Part shown: in pieces, positions 8,767 through 20,936 of the stretch | Numbering within the stretch: the stretch's first letter is position 1 | Layout: the number at the start of each line of letters is the position of its first letter | NCBI GenBank assembly: GCA_030657355.1 | Contig: CP131056.1 | Coordinates: 3,058,501 to 3,122,500, forward strand | From: Radicibacter daui | GTDB lineage: Bacteria > Pseudomonadota > Alphaproteobacteria > Radicibacterales > Radicibacteraceae | Length of the DNA stretch: 64,000 bases | Direction: 5' to 3' | Made by a program: the position numbers and the translations under genes | The notes under the pieces: generated by a model | Told to the model about the DNA's origin: nothing | Database searches by the model: none | Seen by the model: only the letters and a program-made list of their open reading frames with translations

Positions 8767-8913
8767 TCAGGCACCGCCCTCCGCATGGAAGAGCAACCGG
8801 AGATCACCGCCTCCGAACCACGACAGCCGCAACTCATTGCCCGGGCCGGCATACAGGCCCGCGCGGCGAAAACCGGCCGGCCGGATTGCCCGAACATCAC
8901 AAAGACAGCTCAC
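8767..8913 (-). CDS. Candidate leader ORF upstream of tctC
   Basis: This 48-codon frame has a GTG start (8913-8911) 7 nt after GGAGGG, a well-spaced ribosome-binding site. It stops 119 nt before tctC. The product starts MSCLCDVRAIRP and matches no family I know. The same GGGAGG-containing block, at nearly the same distance from the shared operator (44 versus 42 bp), occurs ahead of the candidate ORF in the sulfatase leader. It may be a translated leader or simply a conserved untranslated element. The remaining leader (8648-8963) shows no other gene. Confidence 0.3.
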   Translation of the reverse strand: MSCLCDVRAIRPAGFRRAGLYAGPGNELRLSWFGGGDLRLLFHAEGGA

Positions 8914-8963
8914 AAGCTCTCCCTCCTTCGAACGTGTGAGGTGAGCTTGCCGCCTGAAGAAGC

Positions 8964-9009
8964 ATATGTAAAATTTCCTTGAATCAAAAATTAGATAACT
9001 TTTTGGAAT
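8964..9009. promoter_or_regulatory. Predicted LysR-type operator, copy B
   Basis: This is the second copy of the 46-bp element of 4471-4516. The arm AAATTTC (8971-8977) is exact and its partner is degenerate (AAAATTA, 8987-8993). The flanking GATAACTTTTTGGAAT is identical. It lies about 320 bp upstream of the tctC start. No regulator gene follows it on the plus strand, so the conservation is best explained by protein binding rather than by coding sequence. Confidence 0.6.
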
Positions 9010-9108
9010 ATGTCAGTTGTCGGTGCCAAATTCGGGCGCACAGTCGGCCGCCTGATGGAGATGCAGGCCGAGGACTATCTGGACCGGGACTAAGCTCGCT
9101 ACAATTGA

Positions 9109-9399
9109 TCCTCCCCTCTTCGGGGAGGTGCCCGCAAAGCGGGCGGAGGGGGTAATGCATCCTCCAGAGGCAAAGGCCTCAGCCCGGTCGCCCCTCATTA
9201 CCTCCATCCGGGCTTCGCCCACCTTCCCCACGCTGACGCGCAGGGAAGGAAAATTCTCCCCCGGCACGGGGGAGATGCCGCAAAGCGGCAGTGGGGGATG
9301 TGGGCAGTGCAGCTTGTCGGAGGAAGTGCCCGATGGGACGGCCAACACCCCCATCCGGGCTCACGCCCACCTTCCCCCCGCTGACGCGCGGGGAAGGAG
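9109..9399. repeat. Cluster of palindromic intergenic repeats downstream of tuf
   Basis: The 373-bp gap 9094-9466 holds two alternating repeat types. One is CTCCCC..GGGGAG followed by a TGCC(C)GCAAAGC hairpin and a G-run, at 9109-9153 and 9255-9299. The other is CATCCGGGCTTCGCCCACC followed by a CCTTCCCC/GGGGAAGG palindrome, at 9204-9250 and 9352-9399. A third copy of the second palindrome lies at 752-783. Such REP-like elements recur between genes in many alphaproteobacteria. No gene is supported here. Confidence 0.75.
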
Positions 9400-9434
9400 A
9401 AAAAGCAAAACGCCCGCCGGTTTCCCGGCGGGCG
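9400..9434 (-). terminator. Rho-independent terminator of tuf
   Basis: On the minus strand a perfect 10-bp GC stem (CGCCCGCCGG with its complement around GAAA) is followed by TTTTGCTTTTT. It begins about 32 nt after the tuf stop and ends the str operon. Confidence 0.9.
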
Positions 9435-9466
9435 TCTTTCTTCATCCGGCTTTCGCCAGAGGAAGA

Positions 9467-10657
<1,191 letters not shown>

Positions 10658-10755
10658 TTCTTTTTCGCTCCATCAAGCCCCGTCCCGCGAAGGGATCGGG
10701 GGGAGAGGCCTGCCGGGCGAACCCGGACAGGCCTTTGTTCAGGGGTTTAAGTGTA

Positions 10756-12852
10756 TCAGCCGGCCAGCTTGGCCTTGACCGCCTCGGCAACAGCCGCGGG
10801 GACAGGCTCGTAATGGTCGAACTGCATGGTGTACTGCGCACGGCCCTGGCTCATGGAGCGCAGGGTGTTGACGTAGCCGAACATGTTGGCCAGCGGAACG
10901 AAGGCGTCGACCGTCTTCGCAATGCCCTGGTCTTCCATGCCGCGAATCTGGCCGCGACGGCTGTTCAGGTCGCCGATGATGTCGCCCATGTAGTCTTCCG
11001 GCGTCACAACCTCGACCTTCATGATCGGCTCGAGGAGCTGCGGACCGGCCTTGGCGATACCTTCCTTGAAGGCAGCGCGGGCAGCGATTTCGAACGCCAG
11101 CACGCTGGAGTCGACATCGTGGTACGCACCGTCAACCAGGGTGACCTTGAAGTCGATGACCGGGAAGCCGGCGATGATGCCGGTATCCTTGGAGGCGTTG
11201 AGGCCCTTGTCGACGCCGGGGATGTATTCCTTCGGCACCGAGCCACCGACGATGGCGCTCTCGAACTTGAAGCCTGCACCGACTTCCTGCGGCTCGAACA
11301 CCAGCTTGATGCGGGCGAACTGGCCGGAACCGCCGCTCTGCTTCTTGTGGGTGTAGTCGATTTCCGCCTTGCGGGTGATCGTCTCGCGATAGGCAACCTG
11401 CGGAGCACCGACATTGGCGTCCACCTTGAACTCGCGACGCATGCGGTCGACGATGATTTCGAGGTGAAGTTCGCCCATGCCCTTGATCACGGTCTGGCCG
11501 CTTTCATGGTCGACAGACACACGGAAGGACGGGTCTTCGGCAGCAAGACGCTGGAGAGCCTGGGAGAGCTTCTCCTGGTCGGCCTTGGTCTTCGGCTCGA
11601 CGGCAACCTCGATAACCGGCTCGGGGAACTCCATACGCTCCAGGATGATCGGCTTTGCCGGGTCGCAAAGCGTGTCGCCCGTGGTGGTGTTCTTGAGGCC
11701 GGTGATGGCGATGATATCGCCAGCGGAGGCTTCCTTGATCTCTTCACGCGTGTTGGCGTGCATGAGAACGAGGCGGCCGATACGCTCGCGGTTGTCCTTG
11801 ACCGAGTTCAGGAGGTAGGAACCGGCGGTCACAACGCCCGAGTAGATGCGGCAGAAGGTCAGCGAACCGACGAACGGGTCGTTGGCGATCTTGAAGGCCA
11901 GCATGGAAACCGGGGCATCGTCGTCGATCGGACGGCTGTCCGGCTCGCCGGTCTTGAGGTCAACGCCATGCACATCGCCAACGTCGGTCGGGGACGGCAG
12001 GTAGCGGATGACGCTGTCGAGCAGCGGCTGAACGCCCTTGTTCTTGAACGCGGTGCCGTTGATGACGGGAACGAAGAGACCCGCGATGGTGCCCTTGCGG
12101 ATGCACTTGTAGAGGGTTTCGACGTCCGGCATCTCGCCTTCGAGATAGGCTTCCATCGCGGCATCGTCAGACTCGACGGCGGTCTCGATGAGCTTCTCGT
12201 GGTACTCGTCGGCCTGGGCCTTGAGGCTGTCACGGATCTCGCGGTATTCGAACTCGGCGCCGAGGCTCTCGGCCTTCCAGATGATTTCCTTCATCAGGAC
12301 GAGGTCGATGACGCCTTCGTAATCGGCTTCGGAGCCGATCGGCAGCTGGATGCAGAGCGGGTTGGCGCCCAGGCGATCCTTCATCATCTGCACGCAGCGG
12401 AAGAAGTTCGCACCCATGCGGTCCATCTTGTTGACGAAGCACATGCGGGGAACTTTGTACTTGTTGGCCTGGCGCCACACGGTCTCGGACTGCGGCTCAA
12501 CGCCGGCAACCGAATCGAACACGGCGACAGCGCCGTCGAGCACGCGCAGGGAACGCTCGACTTCGATGGTGAAGTCGACGTGGCCCGGGGTGTCGATGAT
12601 GTTGATGCGGTGCTCGGGACCGTCCTCGCCGATCTTCCAGAAGCAGGTGGTCGCGGCGGAGGTGATGGTGATACCACGCTCCTGCTCCTGCTCCATCCAG
12701 TCCATGGTGGCCTGGCCCTCGTGCACTTCGCCGATCTTGTGCGAACGGCCGGTGTAATAGAGGATGCGCTCGGTGGTGGTGGTCTTGCCGGCATCGATGT
12801 GCGCCATGATACCGATGTTACGGTAGCGCTCGAGCGGATGACTGCGTGCCAT
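10756..12852 (-). CDS. fusA: Translation elongation factor G
   Basis: This 698-residue GTPase drives ribosomal translocation. The P-loop [15 protein letters not shown], switch motif DTPGHVDFT and [10 protein letters not shown] are intact, followed by domains II-V, at normal bacterial EF-G length. It lies between rpsG (81 bp upstream) and tuf (98 bp downstream) in the str operon. No second EF-G is seen in the window. Confidence 0.99.
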   Translation of the reverse strand: MARSHPLERYRNIGIMAHIDAGKTTTTERILYYTGRSHKIGEVHEGQATMDWMEQEQERGITITSAATTCFWKIGEDGPEHRINIIDTPGHVDFTIEVERSLRVLDGAVAVFDSVAGVEPQSETVWRQANKYKVPRMCFVNKMDRMGANFFRCVQMMKDRLGANPLCIQLPIGSEADYEGVIDLVLMKEIIWKAESLGAEFEYREIRDSLKAQADEYHEKLIETAVESDDAAMEAYLEGEMPDVETLYKCIRKGTIAGLFVPVINGTAFKNKGVQPLLDSVIRYLPSPTDVGDVHGVDLKTGEPDSRPIDDDAPVSMLAFKIANDPFVGSLTFCRIYSGVVTAGSYLLNSVKDNRERIGRLVLMHANTREEIKEASAGDIIAITGLKNTTTGDTLCDPAKPIILERMEFPEPVIEVAVEPKTKADQEKLSQALQRLAAEDPSFRVSVDHESGQTVIKGMGELHLEIIVDRMRREFKVDANVGAPQVAYRETITRKAEIDYTHKKQSGGSGQFARIKLVFEPQEVGAGFKFESAIVGGSVPKEYIPGVDKGLNASKDTGIIAGFPVIDFKVTLVDGAYHDVDSSVLAFEIAARAAFKEGIAKAGPQLLEPIMKVEVVTPEDYMGDIIGDLNSRRGQIRGMEDQGIAKTVDAFVPLANMFGYVNTLRSMSQGRAQYTMQFDHYEPVPAAVAEAVKAKLAG

Positions 12853-12933
12853 GATGAATACTCGCGGCTTTGAGGGGCTGTCGGGGGAACAGGGGCGGCA
12901 CCGGTTGACCGATACCGCCCCCGAACCTGCGAA

Positions 12934-13404
12934 TTACCAGCGGTAGTGCGAGAAGGCGCGGTTCGCTTCCGCCATGCGGTGCGTATCGTCCTTCTTCTTC
13001 ACGGCGGCGCCGCGCTGCTGGGCAGCGTCCAGCAGCTCGCCGGCCAGCCGGTCAACCATCGTCTTTTCAGAGCGGTTGCGGGCAGCACCGATCAGCCAGC
13101 GGAAGGCCAGGGCCTGGGCACGCTCGTGGCGCACTTCGACGGGGACCTGGTAGGTCGCACCGCCGACGCGGCGGGAACGCACTTCAACAGCCGGCTTCAC
13201 GTTGGTGAGCGCGTCATGGAAGAGCTGGACAGCATCGGCCTTGGCACGGGTCTGGACCAGATCGAGAGCACCGTAAACGATGCTTTCGGCGATCGACTTC
13301 TTGCCATCAACCATGATGTTGTTGACGAACTTGGAAACAACGCGGTCGCCGAATTTCGGATCGGGAAGGACTTCGCGCTTTTCTGCTGCGTGACGACGAG
13401 ACAT
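12934..13404 (-). CDS. rpsG: 30S ribosomal protein S7
   Basis: This 156-residue protein nucleates assembly of the 3' domain of 16S rRNA. It begins [20 protein letters not shown] and contains the family motif [14 protein letters not shown]. Length and sequence are typical. It starts 11 bp after rpsL and is co-transcribed with it. S7 is the usual autoregulator of the str operon. Confidence 0.99.
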   Translation of the reverse strand: MSRRHAAEKREVLPDPKFGDRVVSKFVNNIMVDGKKSIAESIVYGALDLVQTRAKADAVQLFHDALTNVKPAVEVRSRRVGGATYQVPVEVRHERAQALAFRWLIGAARNRSEKTMVDRLAGELLDAAQQRGAAVKKKDDTHRMAEANRAFSHYRW

Positions 13405-13415
13405 CTATGCGCTCC

Positions 13416-13787
13416 TTACTTCGGCCGCTTCGCGCCGTACTTCGAACGACGCTGCTTACGATCCTTGACGCCCTGGGTATCAAGGGTGCCGCGAATGATG
13501 TGGTAACGCACACCGGGAAGGTCCTTCACACGGCCGCCGCGGATGAGCACGACGGAGTGTTCCTGAAGGTTGTGGCCTTCGCCGGGGATGTAGCTCGTCA
13601 CTTCGAAACCGTTGGTGAGGCGCACACGGGCGACCTTACGCAGAGCGGAGTTCGGCTTCTTCGGGGTGGTGGTGTACACGCGGGTGCACACGCCACGCTT
13701 CTGCGGGCAGGATTCGAGCGCTGCTGCCTTGTTCCGCTTCGGCAGCGGCTGCCGCGGAGAGCGAATCAGCTGGGAGATTGTAGGCAT
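13416..13787 (-). CDS. rpsL: 30S ribosomal protein S12
   Basis: This 123-residue decoding-centre protein starts at [12 protein letters not shown]; a frame extending to 13865 is upstream sequence. The ribosome-binding site AAGGAAC lies about 10 nt before the ATG. The conserved [20 protein letters not shown] and [11 protein letters not shown] regions are present. The lysines where streptomycin resistance changes occur, in TTPKKPNS and further on, appear to be wild type. It is the first gene of the str operon. Confidence 0.99.
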   Translation of the reverse strand: MPTISQLIRSPRQPLPKRNKAAALESCPQKRGVCTRVYTTTPKKPNSALRKVARVRLTNGFEVTSYIPGEGHNLQEHSVVLIRGGRVKDLPGVRYHIIRGTLDTQGVKDRKQRRSKYGAKRPK

Positions 13788-14050
13788 TTGCCGACAGTTC
13801 CTTAAATCAAAGACCAAAGGGTTTGGACAAACCGGCGAAAACACCGGAAAATCCGCACTTTCCAATCGGTTCCACGCGAAGGGACCAACATGAAAAGACC
13901 CACTCGGTGCGGCATCGCCGTTCCGGGCAGGTCACTCTCGATGTCGGGCGCCGGCCCTGAGACCAGTATGGGACCGCGGTGTCCGGCGCCTAATCCCTCC
14001 CCGCGCCAGCAAACCCTTGCGGGAAAAGCCGGGGGAAGAAAAGTGGGCGC

Positions 14051-14079
14051 TATGTACAGCGATGACCGCGCCCCGTCAA
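14051..14079 (-). promoter_or_regulatory. Promoter of the str operon
   Basis: On the minus strand TTGACG (14079-14074) and TACATA (14056-14051) are separated by exactly 17 bp. This close sigma-70-type match lies about 265 bp upstream of rpsL. The 374-bp gap between thiD and rpsL (13788-14161) contains no other gene; the rest is probably the mRNA leader. Confidence 0.75.
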
Positions 14080-14161
14080 GGCCGCTGCGGGCCCGCGCAG
14101 GGGAGCCATGCAGTGGCGAGGGGGCCGGCAGCGACGGCATCCCATACCATCGTCACCGGCA

Positions 14162-14908
14162 TCAATCTTCGACCACTGCCGCTGCAGCAAACCGGGCATC
14201 GACAAGCCCCTTGGCCCGGCGGATCGCTTCCACGAGTGGATGCCCAAGGGCCAGACAGCCGGCAATGCCGCTCGCGAGCTGGCACCCCGTGCCCCTGAGC
14301 GTGCCCGGATAACGGGGCGAGGCAAAAGTCACCGGTTCGTCGTCGCGCCTGTAGAGCGTGTCAGCGCTGAGGCGAGTATCCTCGGTGTCATGTCCGCCCT
14401 TGACCAGAACAGCGCCGCAGCCCTGAGCCAACAGCGCCCGAGCGATATGCTCCGACGCTTCCCCTTCTGCAACCCCGAGAAGGCCGGCCAGCACCTGCAA
14501 TTCCAACAGATTGGGCGTCAGCAAGGAAACGCGCGGCAACAGGCGTTCCACGAGAAGCACTGTCCCTGCGGAATCGAGCAGATCGGCGCCGGAGCTTGAC
14601 CGCAGCACCGGGTCCAGCACCAGCGGCGCGGACGGCAAGGCGGCGGCCACCGCCTGCACAATCCCGACGGTTGCCAGCATGCCGATCTTGATGGCGCCGA
14701 GGTTCGGCCCGGCAGCGGCGATCTGGGCCGCAACCACCTCGGGCGGGACCGGATGGCTGGCCGTCACGGCATGATCGGTCTGTGCGGTGACCGCAGTGAC
14801 GGCGACGCGGGCGGGAACGCCGATCCCGGCCAGGGTGGCGGTGTCGCGCAGCAGCCCGGCCCCGCCGCTGGAATCCATGCCGCCGACAAGCAGGACGGGC
14901 CGAGTCAT
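14162..14908 (-). CDS. thiD: Hydroxymethylpyrimidine (phosphate) kinase ThiD
   Basis: This 248-residue ribokinase-fold enzyme phosphorylates HMP and HMP-P to HMP-PP for thiamine phosphate synthesis. GGMDSSGGAGL near the N-terminus binds substrate, LDPVLRSSSGADLL lies in the middle, and the anion-hole motif GTGCQLASGIA with the catalytic Cys is near residue 210. Its start overlaps the thiF stop as ATGA. It is the last gene of thiCOSGEFD. No terminator is evident after it. Confidence 0.95.
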   Translation of the reverse strand: MTRPVLLVGGMDSSGGAGLLRDTATLAGIGVPARVAVTAVTAQTDHAVTASHPVPPEVVAAQIAAAGPNLGAIKIGMLATVGIVQAVAAALPSAPLVLDPVLRSSSGADLLDSAGTVLLVERLLPRVSLLTPNLLELQVLAGLLGVAEGEASEHIARALLAQGCGAVLVKGGHDTEDTRLSADTLYRRDDEPVTFASPRYPGTLRGTGCQLASGIAGCLALGHPLVEAIRRAKGLVDARFAAAAVVED

Positions 14909-15870
14909 TGCGGCAAGGCCAGAATGGCGACCGGGCCGCCCTGCCGCGCCTGTAACCGCTGCGCCGCCCGCCAGGCACGGAGGCCGGAGGCGCAGACAAA
15001 GACGGTCCGGCGTCCCGGCTCTGGCTGAAAGCCGTCGAGGGCCTCCGGGGGAAGTCGCCGTGCGCGAGGATGCGGAAGGCCGGGCGCCTCCTCCTCTCCC
15101 CTGAGTTCGATGACTGTATCGCTCTCGCCGATATCCTCCAGCGCGACAACAGCCGGCCCCGGACGGTCCGGCGGCTGCGCTCCGTCGAAGCGAAAGCCGG
15201 AGAGGCGCCAGTTTTTGAGATCGATGGTGACCATCTGCCCGAGCGGGCCCGGCTGCTGGCCGAGCAGGATGGCAAGCACCATCTGCGCCTGCAGCGCCCC
15301 CAGCGTGGCAACCGCAGGCCCCATTACCCCGGCCGTGGCGCAGGAGTGCAGGCTCGCCGGCAAATCCGGGAATACGCTGCGATAACCCGGCGCCCCGCCG
15401 CAGAAGCCCCCGGCATAACCGGTAAAGCCGATGACGGAGGCGGTGACGAAGGGCTTTAGCAGCGCCTCACAGAGATCGGAGAGCGCATAGGTGACGGCAA
15501 ACATGTCGGCGGCATCGACCACGATATCGGCCTGTGGCAGCTCGGCCCGCGCCAGTGCCGGGTCGAGCCGGGCGACCAGCGCCGAGATCGTGCAGTCCGG
15601 ATTGAGGGCTGCAAGCGTCGCGGCCGCTACTTCCGCCTTCGCGCGGCCAATGTCACTCATGCGGTAGAGCGTCTGGCGGTGCAGGTTGCTCTCCTCCACC
15701 CTGTCCGGGTCGATGATGCGCAGGTGCCCCACCCCGGCCCCCGCAAGCAGCGGCAGCAAGGTCGCGCCAAGCCCGCCGGCGCCGACCACCAGCACCCGGG
15801 CCCCGGCCAGTTTGACCTGCCCTGCCGGCCCGACTTCGGCAAGGCTGAGCTGACGGGCATAACGGCTCAT
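14905..15870 (-). CDS. thiF: ThiF-like sulfur-carrier adenylyltransferase with rhodanese-like tail
   Basis: This 321-residue E1-like enzyme should adenylate the ThiS C-terminus. It starts at 15870, overlapping the thiE stop as ATGA. The nucleotide loop GAGGLG is at 30-35, with DPDRVEESNLHRQ at 54-66 and CATAGVMGP at 177-185. The zinc CxxC pairs of MoeB/ThiF are absent: the usual CxxC position reads GYRS at 162-165. The last 75 or so residues look like a short rhodanese domain, with the loop CASGLRA and Cys293. It may therefore both activate ThiS and pass sulfur to it. Position in the thi operon makes thiF more likely than moeB. Confidence 0.85.
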   Translation of the reverse strand: MSRYARQLSLAEVGPAGQVKLAGARVLVVGAGGLGATLLPLLAGAGVGHLRIIDPDRVEESNLHRQTLYRMSDIGRAKAEVAAATLAALNPDCTISALVARLDPALARAELPQADIVVDAADMFAVTYALSDLCEALLKPFVTASVIGFTGYAGGFCGGAPGYRSVFPDLPASLHSCATAGVMGPAVATLGALQAQMVLAILLGQQPGPLGQMVTIDLKNWRLSGFRFDGAQPPDRPGPAVVALEDIGESDTVIELRGEEEAPGLPHPRARRLPPEALDGFQPEPGRRTVFVCASGLRAWRAAQRLQARQGGPVAILALPQ

Positions 15871-16478
15871 CGCACATACTCCCGCGTCGCGGTGACCCAT
15901 TCCCAGCACCGGGCCACCGGATCGGCGGCTTGCTGGATGTCGGTGACGACGGCTGCGCTGTCCGCCCCGGCCGCAAACAGGCCGGGCAGCCGCTCCGGGG
16001 TCAGGCCGCCGATGCCGACAAGCGGCGTTTTGCCCGCCATGGCCTTCCAGCTCCGCACGCGCTCCAGACCCTGTGGGCCCCACTTCATCTTTTTAAGCAG
16101 CGTCGGATAAACCGGCCCCAGCGCCACATAGGCCGGGCCAAAGGAGAGTGCCCGCTCCAGCTCCGCCTCATCATGGGTGGAAAGGCCGAAGCGCATACCG
16201 TAGCGGCGCAGGGCGGCGAAATCCGCGCCGTCCATATCCTCCTGCCCGAGATGGACAAAGTCACAGCCCAGATCGAGCGCAATCTGCCAGTAGTCATTGA
16301 CCACCAGTTGCGCCCCGTGGGCCGCGCAGAGCGCCTTGGCTTCGGTGATCTGCTCGCGCAGCTCGGTGCGCGACATGTCTTTCAGGCGCAGCTGCACCAG
16401 CCGGACGCCCAACGGCAAGAGCGGGACCAGCCGCCCCACATCGCCGACGATCAGATAGAACGGATCGATCCGGGTCAT
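15867..16478 (-). CDS. thiE: Thiamine phosphate synthase ThiE
   Basis: This 203-residue TIM-barrel enzyme joins HMP-PP to the thiazole phosphate. Family features are [10 protein letters not shown] near residue 26, [45 protein letters not shown] and the C-terminal phosphate loop region VGIGGLTPE. It overlaps the thiG stop by 4 nt. The regulatory homologue TenI is an alternative for sequences like this. The presence of [10 protein letters not shown] and the complete pathway favour ThiE. Confidence 0.88.
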   Translation of the reverse strand: MTRIDPFYLIVGDVGRLVPLLPLGVRLVQLRLKDMSRTELREQITEAKALCAAHGAQLVVNDYWQIALDLGCDFVHLGQEDMDGADFAALRRYGMRFGLSTHDEAELERALSFGPAYVALGPVYPTLLKKMKWGPQGLERVRSWKAMAGKTPLVGIGGLTPERLPGLFAAGADSAAVVTDIQQAADPVARCWEWVTATREYVR

Positions 16479-17236
16479 GGGACCAGCTCCGCCAGACCAA
16501 AGATGGGCGTCGAAGCAGCGGCCATATCCCGGCTCGGCATCAGGCCGGCATTGAAGGCGACTTGCCCGGCGGCCACGGCCTGCCCGAAGGCAGCCGCCAT
16601 CGCCACCGGGTCCGCTGCCTTTGCAACCGCCGTATTAAGGAGCACGGCATCAAAGCCCATTTCCATGGCCAGCATGGCCTGCGACGGCGCACCAATCCCG
16701 GCATCGATAACCAGCGGGATATCCGGGAAATGGGCGCGCATGCTACGCAGGCCGCCGATATTGCGCAGCCCCTGCCCGGAGCCGATAGGTGCGCCCCAGG
16801 GCATCAGCACCCGGCAGCCGGCCTCCAGCAGTTTTTCGCCGACGATCAGATCCTCGGTCGTATAGGGAAAAACCTCGAACCCGTCGGCCGAGAGGATACG
16901 TGCCGCTTCCACCAGCGCGAACGGATCGGGCTGCAGGGTGTCGGCATGGCCGATCACTTCCAGCTTGATCCAGCTGGTGCCGAAAAGCTCGCGCGCCATC
17001 TCAGCCGTCGTTACCGCCTCACGCACGCTGTGACAGCCCGCCGTATTGGGCAGAAGACGGCAACCGCTGCCGGCCAGAATGTCCCGGAAGGCCGCCCCGT
17101 CCCGCCCCTCCCGGCGCAGGGAGACGGTTATGACTTCCGCGCCGGAGGCCGTGATCGCCTGCCGCAGGATGGCGGGTGACGGGTATTGCGCGGTGCCCAG
17201 CATGAGGCGGGAGGAAAGAGAGGTGCCATAAAACAT
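16475..17236 (-). CDS. thiG: Thiazole synthase ThiG
   Basis: This 253-residue TIM-barrel enzyme builds the thiazole phosphate from DXP, dehydroglycine and ThiS thiocarboxylate. The N-terminus [32 protein letters not shown], the [14 protein letters not shown] region and [13 protein letters not shown] are characteristic. The ATG at 17236 lies 4 nt after the thiS stop with a G-rich ribosome-binding site; a longer frame to 17374 would lie inside thiS. The glycine-derived imine should come from ThiO upstream. Confidence 0.96.
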   Translation of the reverse strand: MFYGTSLSSRLMLGTAQYPSPAILRQAITASGAEVITVSLRREGRDGAAFRDILAGSGCRLLPNTAGCHSVREAVTTAEMARELFGTSWIKLEVIGHADTLQPDPFALVEAARILSADGFEVFPYTTEDLIVGEKLLEAGCRVLMPWGAPIGSGQGLRNIGGLRSMRAHFPDIPLVIDAGIGAPSQAMLAMEMGFDAVLLNTAVAKAADPVAMAAAFGQAVAAGQVAFNAGLMPSRDMAAASTPIFGLAELVP

Positions 17237-17240
17237 GGGC

Positions 17241-17427
17241 TCAGCCCCCCTGCATCGGGGCCAGCACCTCGACCCGCGCGCCATCGCTGAGCACGGCCGC
17301 CGCGCGCTGGCCGCGCGGCACAAAGGCGCCGTCGAGGGCGGTCGCCACGCAGGCGGCATCGAAGCCCTGTTCATCGAGCAGCAGCGCCAGTGTTGTGGCC
17401 GCCGTCACCAGCGGCTCACCATTAAGG

Positions 17428-17438
<11 letters not shown>
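17241..17438 (-). CDS. thiS: Sulfur carrier protein ThiS
   Basis: This 65-residue ubiquitin-fold carrier begins MRIDLNGEP and ends in the required diglycine (APMQGG), the site of adenylation and thiocarboxylation. [14 protein letters not shown] matches the family core. It overlaps the end of thiO by 11 bp and lies 4 nt before thiG, so all three should be translated together. Confidence 0.96.
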
Positions 17439-20216
<2,778 letters not shown>

Positions 20217-20304
20217 TCAGGCCCCGGAGGTGTGCGCTTCACACGCAGCAGGGCCTTCGGCCCGAAAGGACCGCCCCGGACAATGTCGGATGGGGGGAAC
20301 GCCC

Positions 20305-20422
20305 TTCGGTCTTCCTACGCCAGTATCAACTGGGTCAGGTTCAAAGGGTCGCTTCACCGTGAACGGGCCATGCCCGCTCCCTGTCAGCCTCTCAGTCCCC
20401 TAAGGCGGGACTCCCCTGACGG
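20305..20422 (-). promoter_or_regulatory. TPP riboswitch (THI element)
   Basis: On the minus strand the conserved blocks appear in order: a P3-type hairpin AGTCCC..GGGACT followed by GAGAGG (the CTGAGAGG box), then ACCCTTTGAACCTGA, then GATACTGGCGTAGGAA. The element ends about 140 nt before thiC. Downstream hairpins, including GGGGCC-TGAT-GGCCCC at 20217-20232, may form the expression platform. A weak -35-like TTGACC lies at 20456-20451 without a good -10. The switch should lower thi operon expression when TPP is plentiful. Confidence 0.95.
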
Positions 20423-20498
20423 GGCGGACCATCGCGCGTTCCAGGCGGGAGGTCAATGATTTGCTCTGCGCGCTTTAACGCAGCTGAATTTTTAAAAC

Positions 20499-20539
20499 AC
20501 CATCACACCGCCGGGCGGCGAGTTGCAGGTTGCTGGCAG
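20499..20539. repeat. Direct repeat: degraded second copy of the fdhD 3' end
   Basis: This stretch matches 20944-20992, the last codons of fdhD, in the same orientation. The alignment has three mismatches and one 8-bp gap in the GC run. The gap breaks the reading frame, so this copy is not functional. The two copies bracket the AT-rich patch 20540-20940. They may mark an insertion or recombination at the fdhD end. Confidence 0.7.
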
Positions 20540-20690
20540 GCATGGCATCGGACTGCGTCACGTGGAGGAGACATGGGATCAAGGACCGTTGCTAATATTG
20601 ATTTTGGCGCGACATCACCAAAATCCGAACGAGGTCCAAAACCAAACTAAAGCTCGGCCGCCAAAATATAAATACCACCTAAAGCTATTG

Positions 20691-20864
20691 CTATTTTCTG
20701 ACCCTTAAAACAATTCCAACCCACATTACGCCTGATACAAAAGAAATAAAAAACAATCTATCTGCGCTTATCCCGAATAGACTAAAATTAAATAATAATT
20801 GATTCAATTTAAAAATAACAATTATTAAAACAACAATTCCTGCAATAAGGCGATCACGATTCAT
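20691..20864 (-). CDS. Small AT-rich two-helix membrane protein, possibly frameshifted
   Basis: This is a 57-codon ORF starting MNRDRLIAGIVVLIIVIFKL, with two hydrophobic segments (about 6-18 and 38-53) and a basic end RVRK. GGGA lies 7 nt before the ATG. Base composition is far more AT-rich than everything around it, which suggests foreign origin. Adding one base to the AAAA run at its end would continue the frame through IAIALGGIYILAAEL to a stop at 20647, giving a 71-residue three-helix protein. It is therefore either a complete small protein, a gene broken by one base, or a site of programmed slippage. I recognise no family. Confidence 0.5.
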   Translation of the reverse strand: MNRDRLIAGIVVLIIVIFKLNQLLFNFSLFGISADRLFFISFVSGVMWVGIVLRVRK

Positions 20865-20936
20865 AATTTCCCGCGCCTCTTCTGTCGAATATCACCCAGT
20901 TCACAACTGGAATCCGCATAATTCTAAACTTCGGCG

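Noticed and set aside
9010-9093. 27-codon ORF immediately after operator copy B, in the position lysR has after copy A
   Set aside because: No ribosome-binding site beyond the shared GGAA and no similarity to the LysR N-terminus; it looks like chance, though a remnant gene cannot be excluded.
10735-12873. 712-codon plus-strand frame opposite fusA, and a similar one opposite tuf (9128-10750)
   Set aside because: Both mirror highly expressed genes with strong codon bias; no recognisable protein.
20456-20650. 64-codon plus-strand ORF in the gap between thiC and fdhD
   Set aside because: It runs through the degraded fdhD repeat and has no family resemblance or credible ribosome-binding site.
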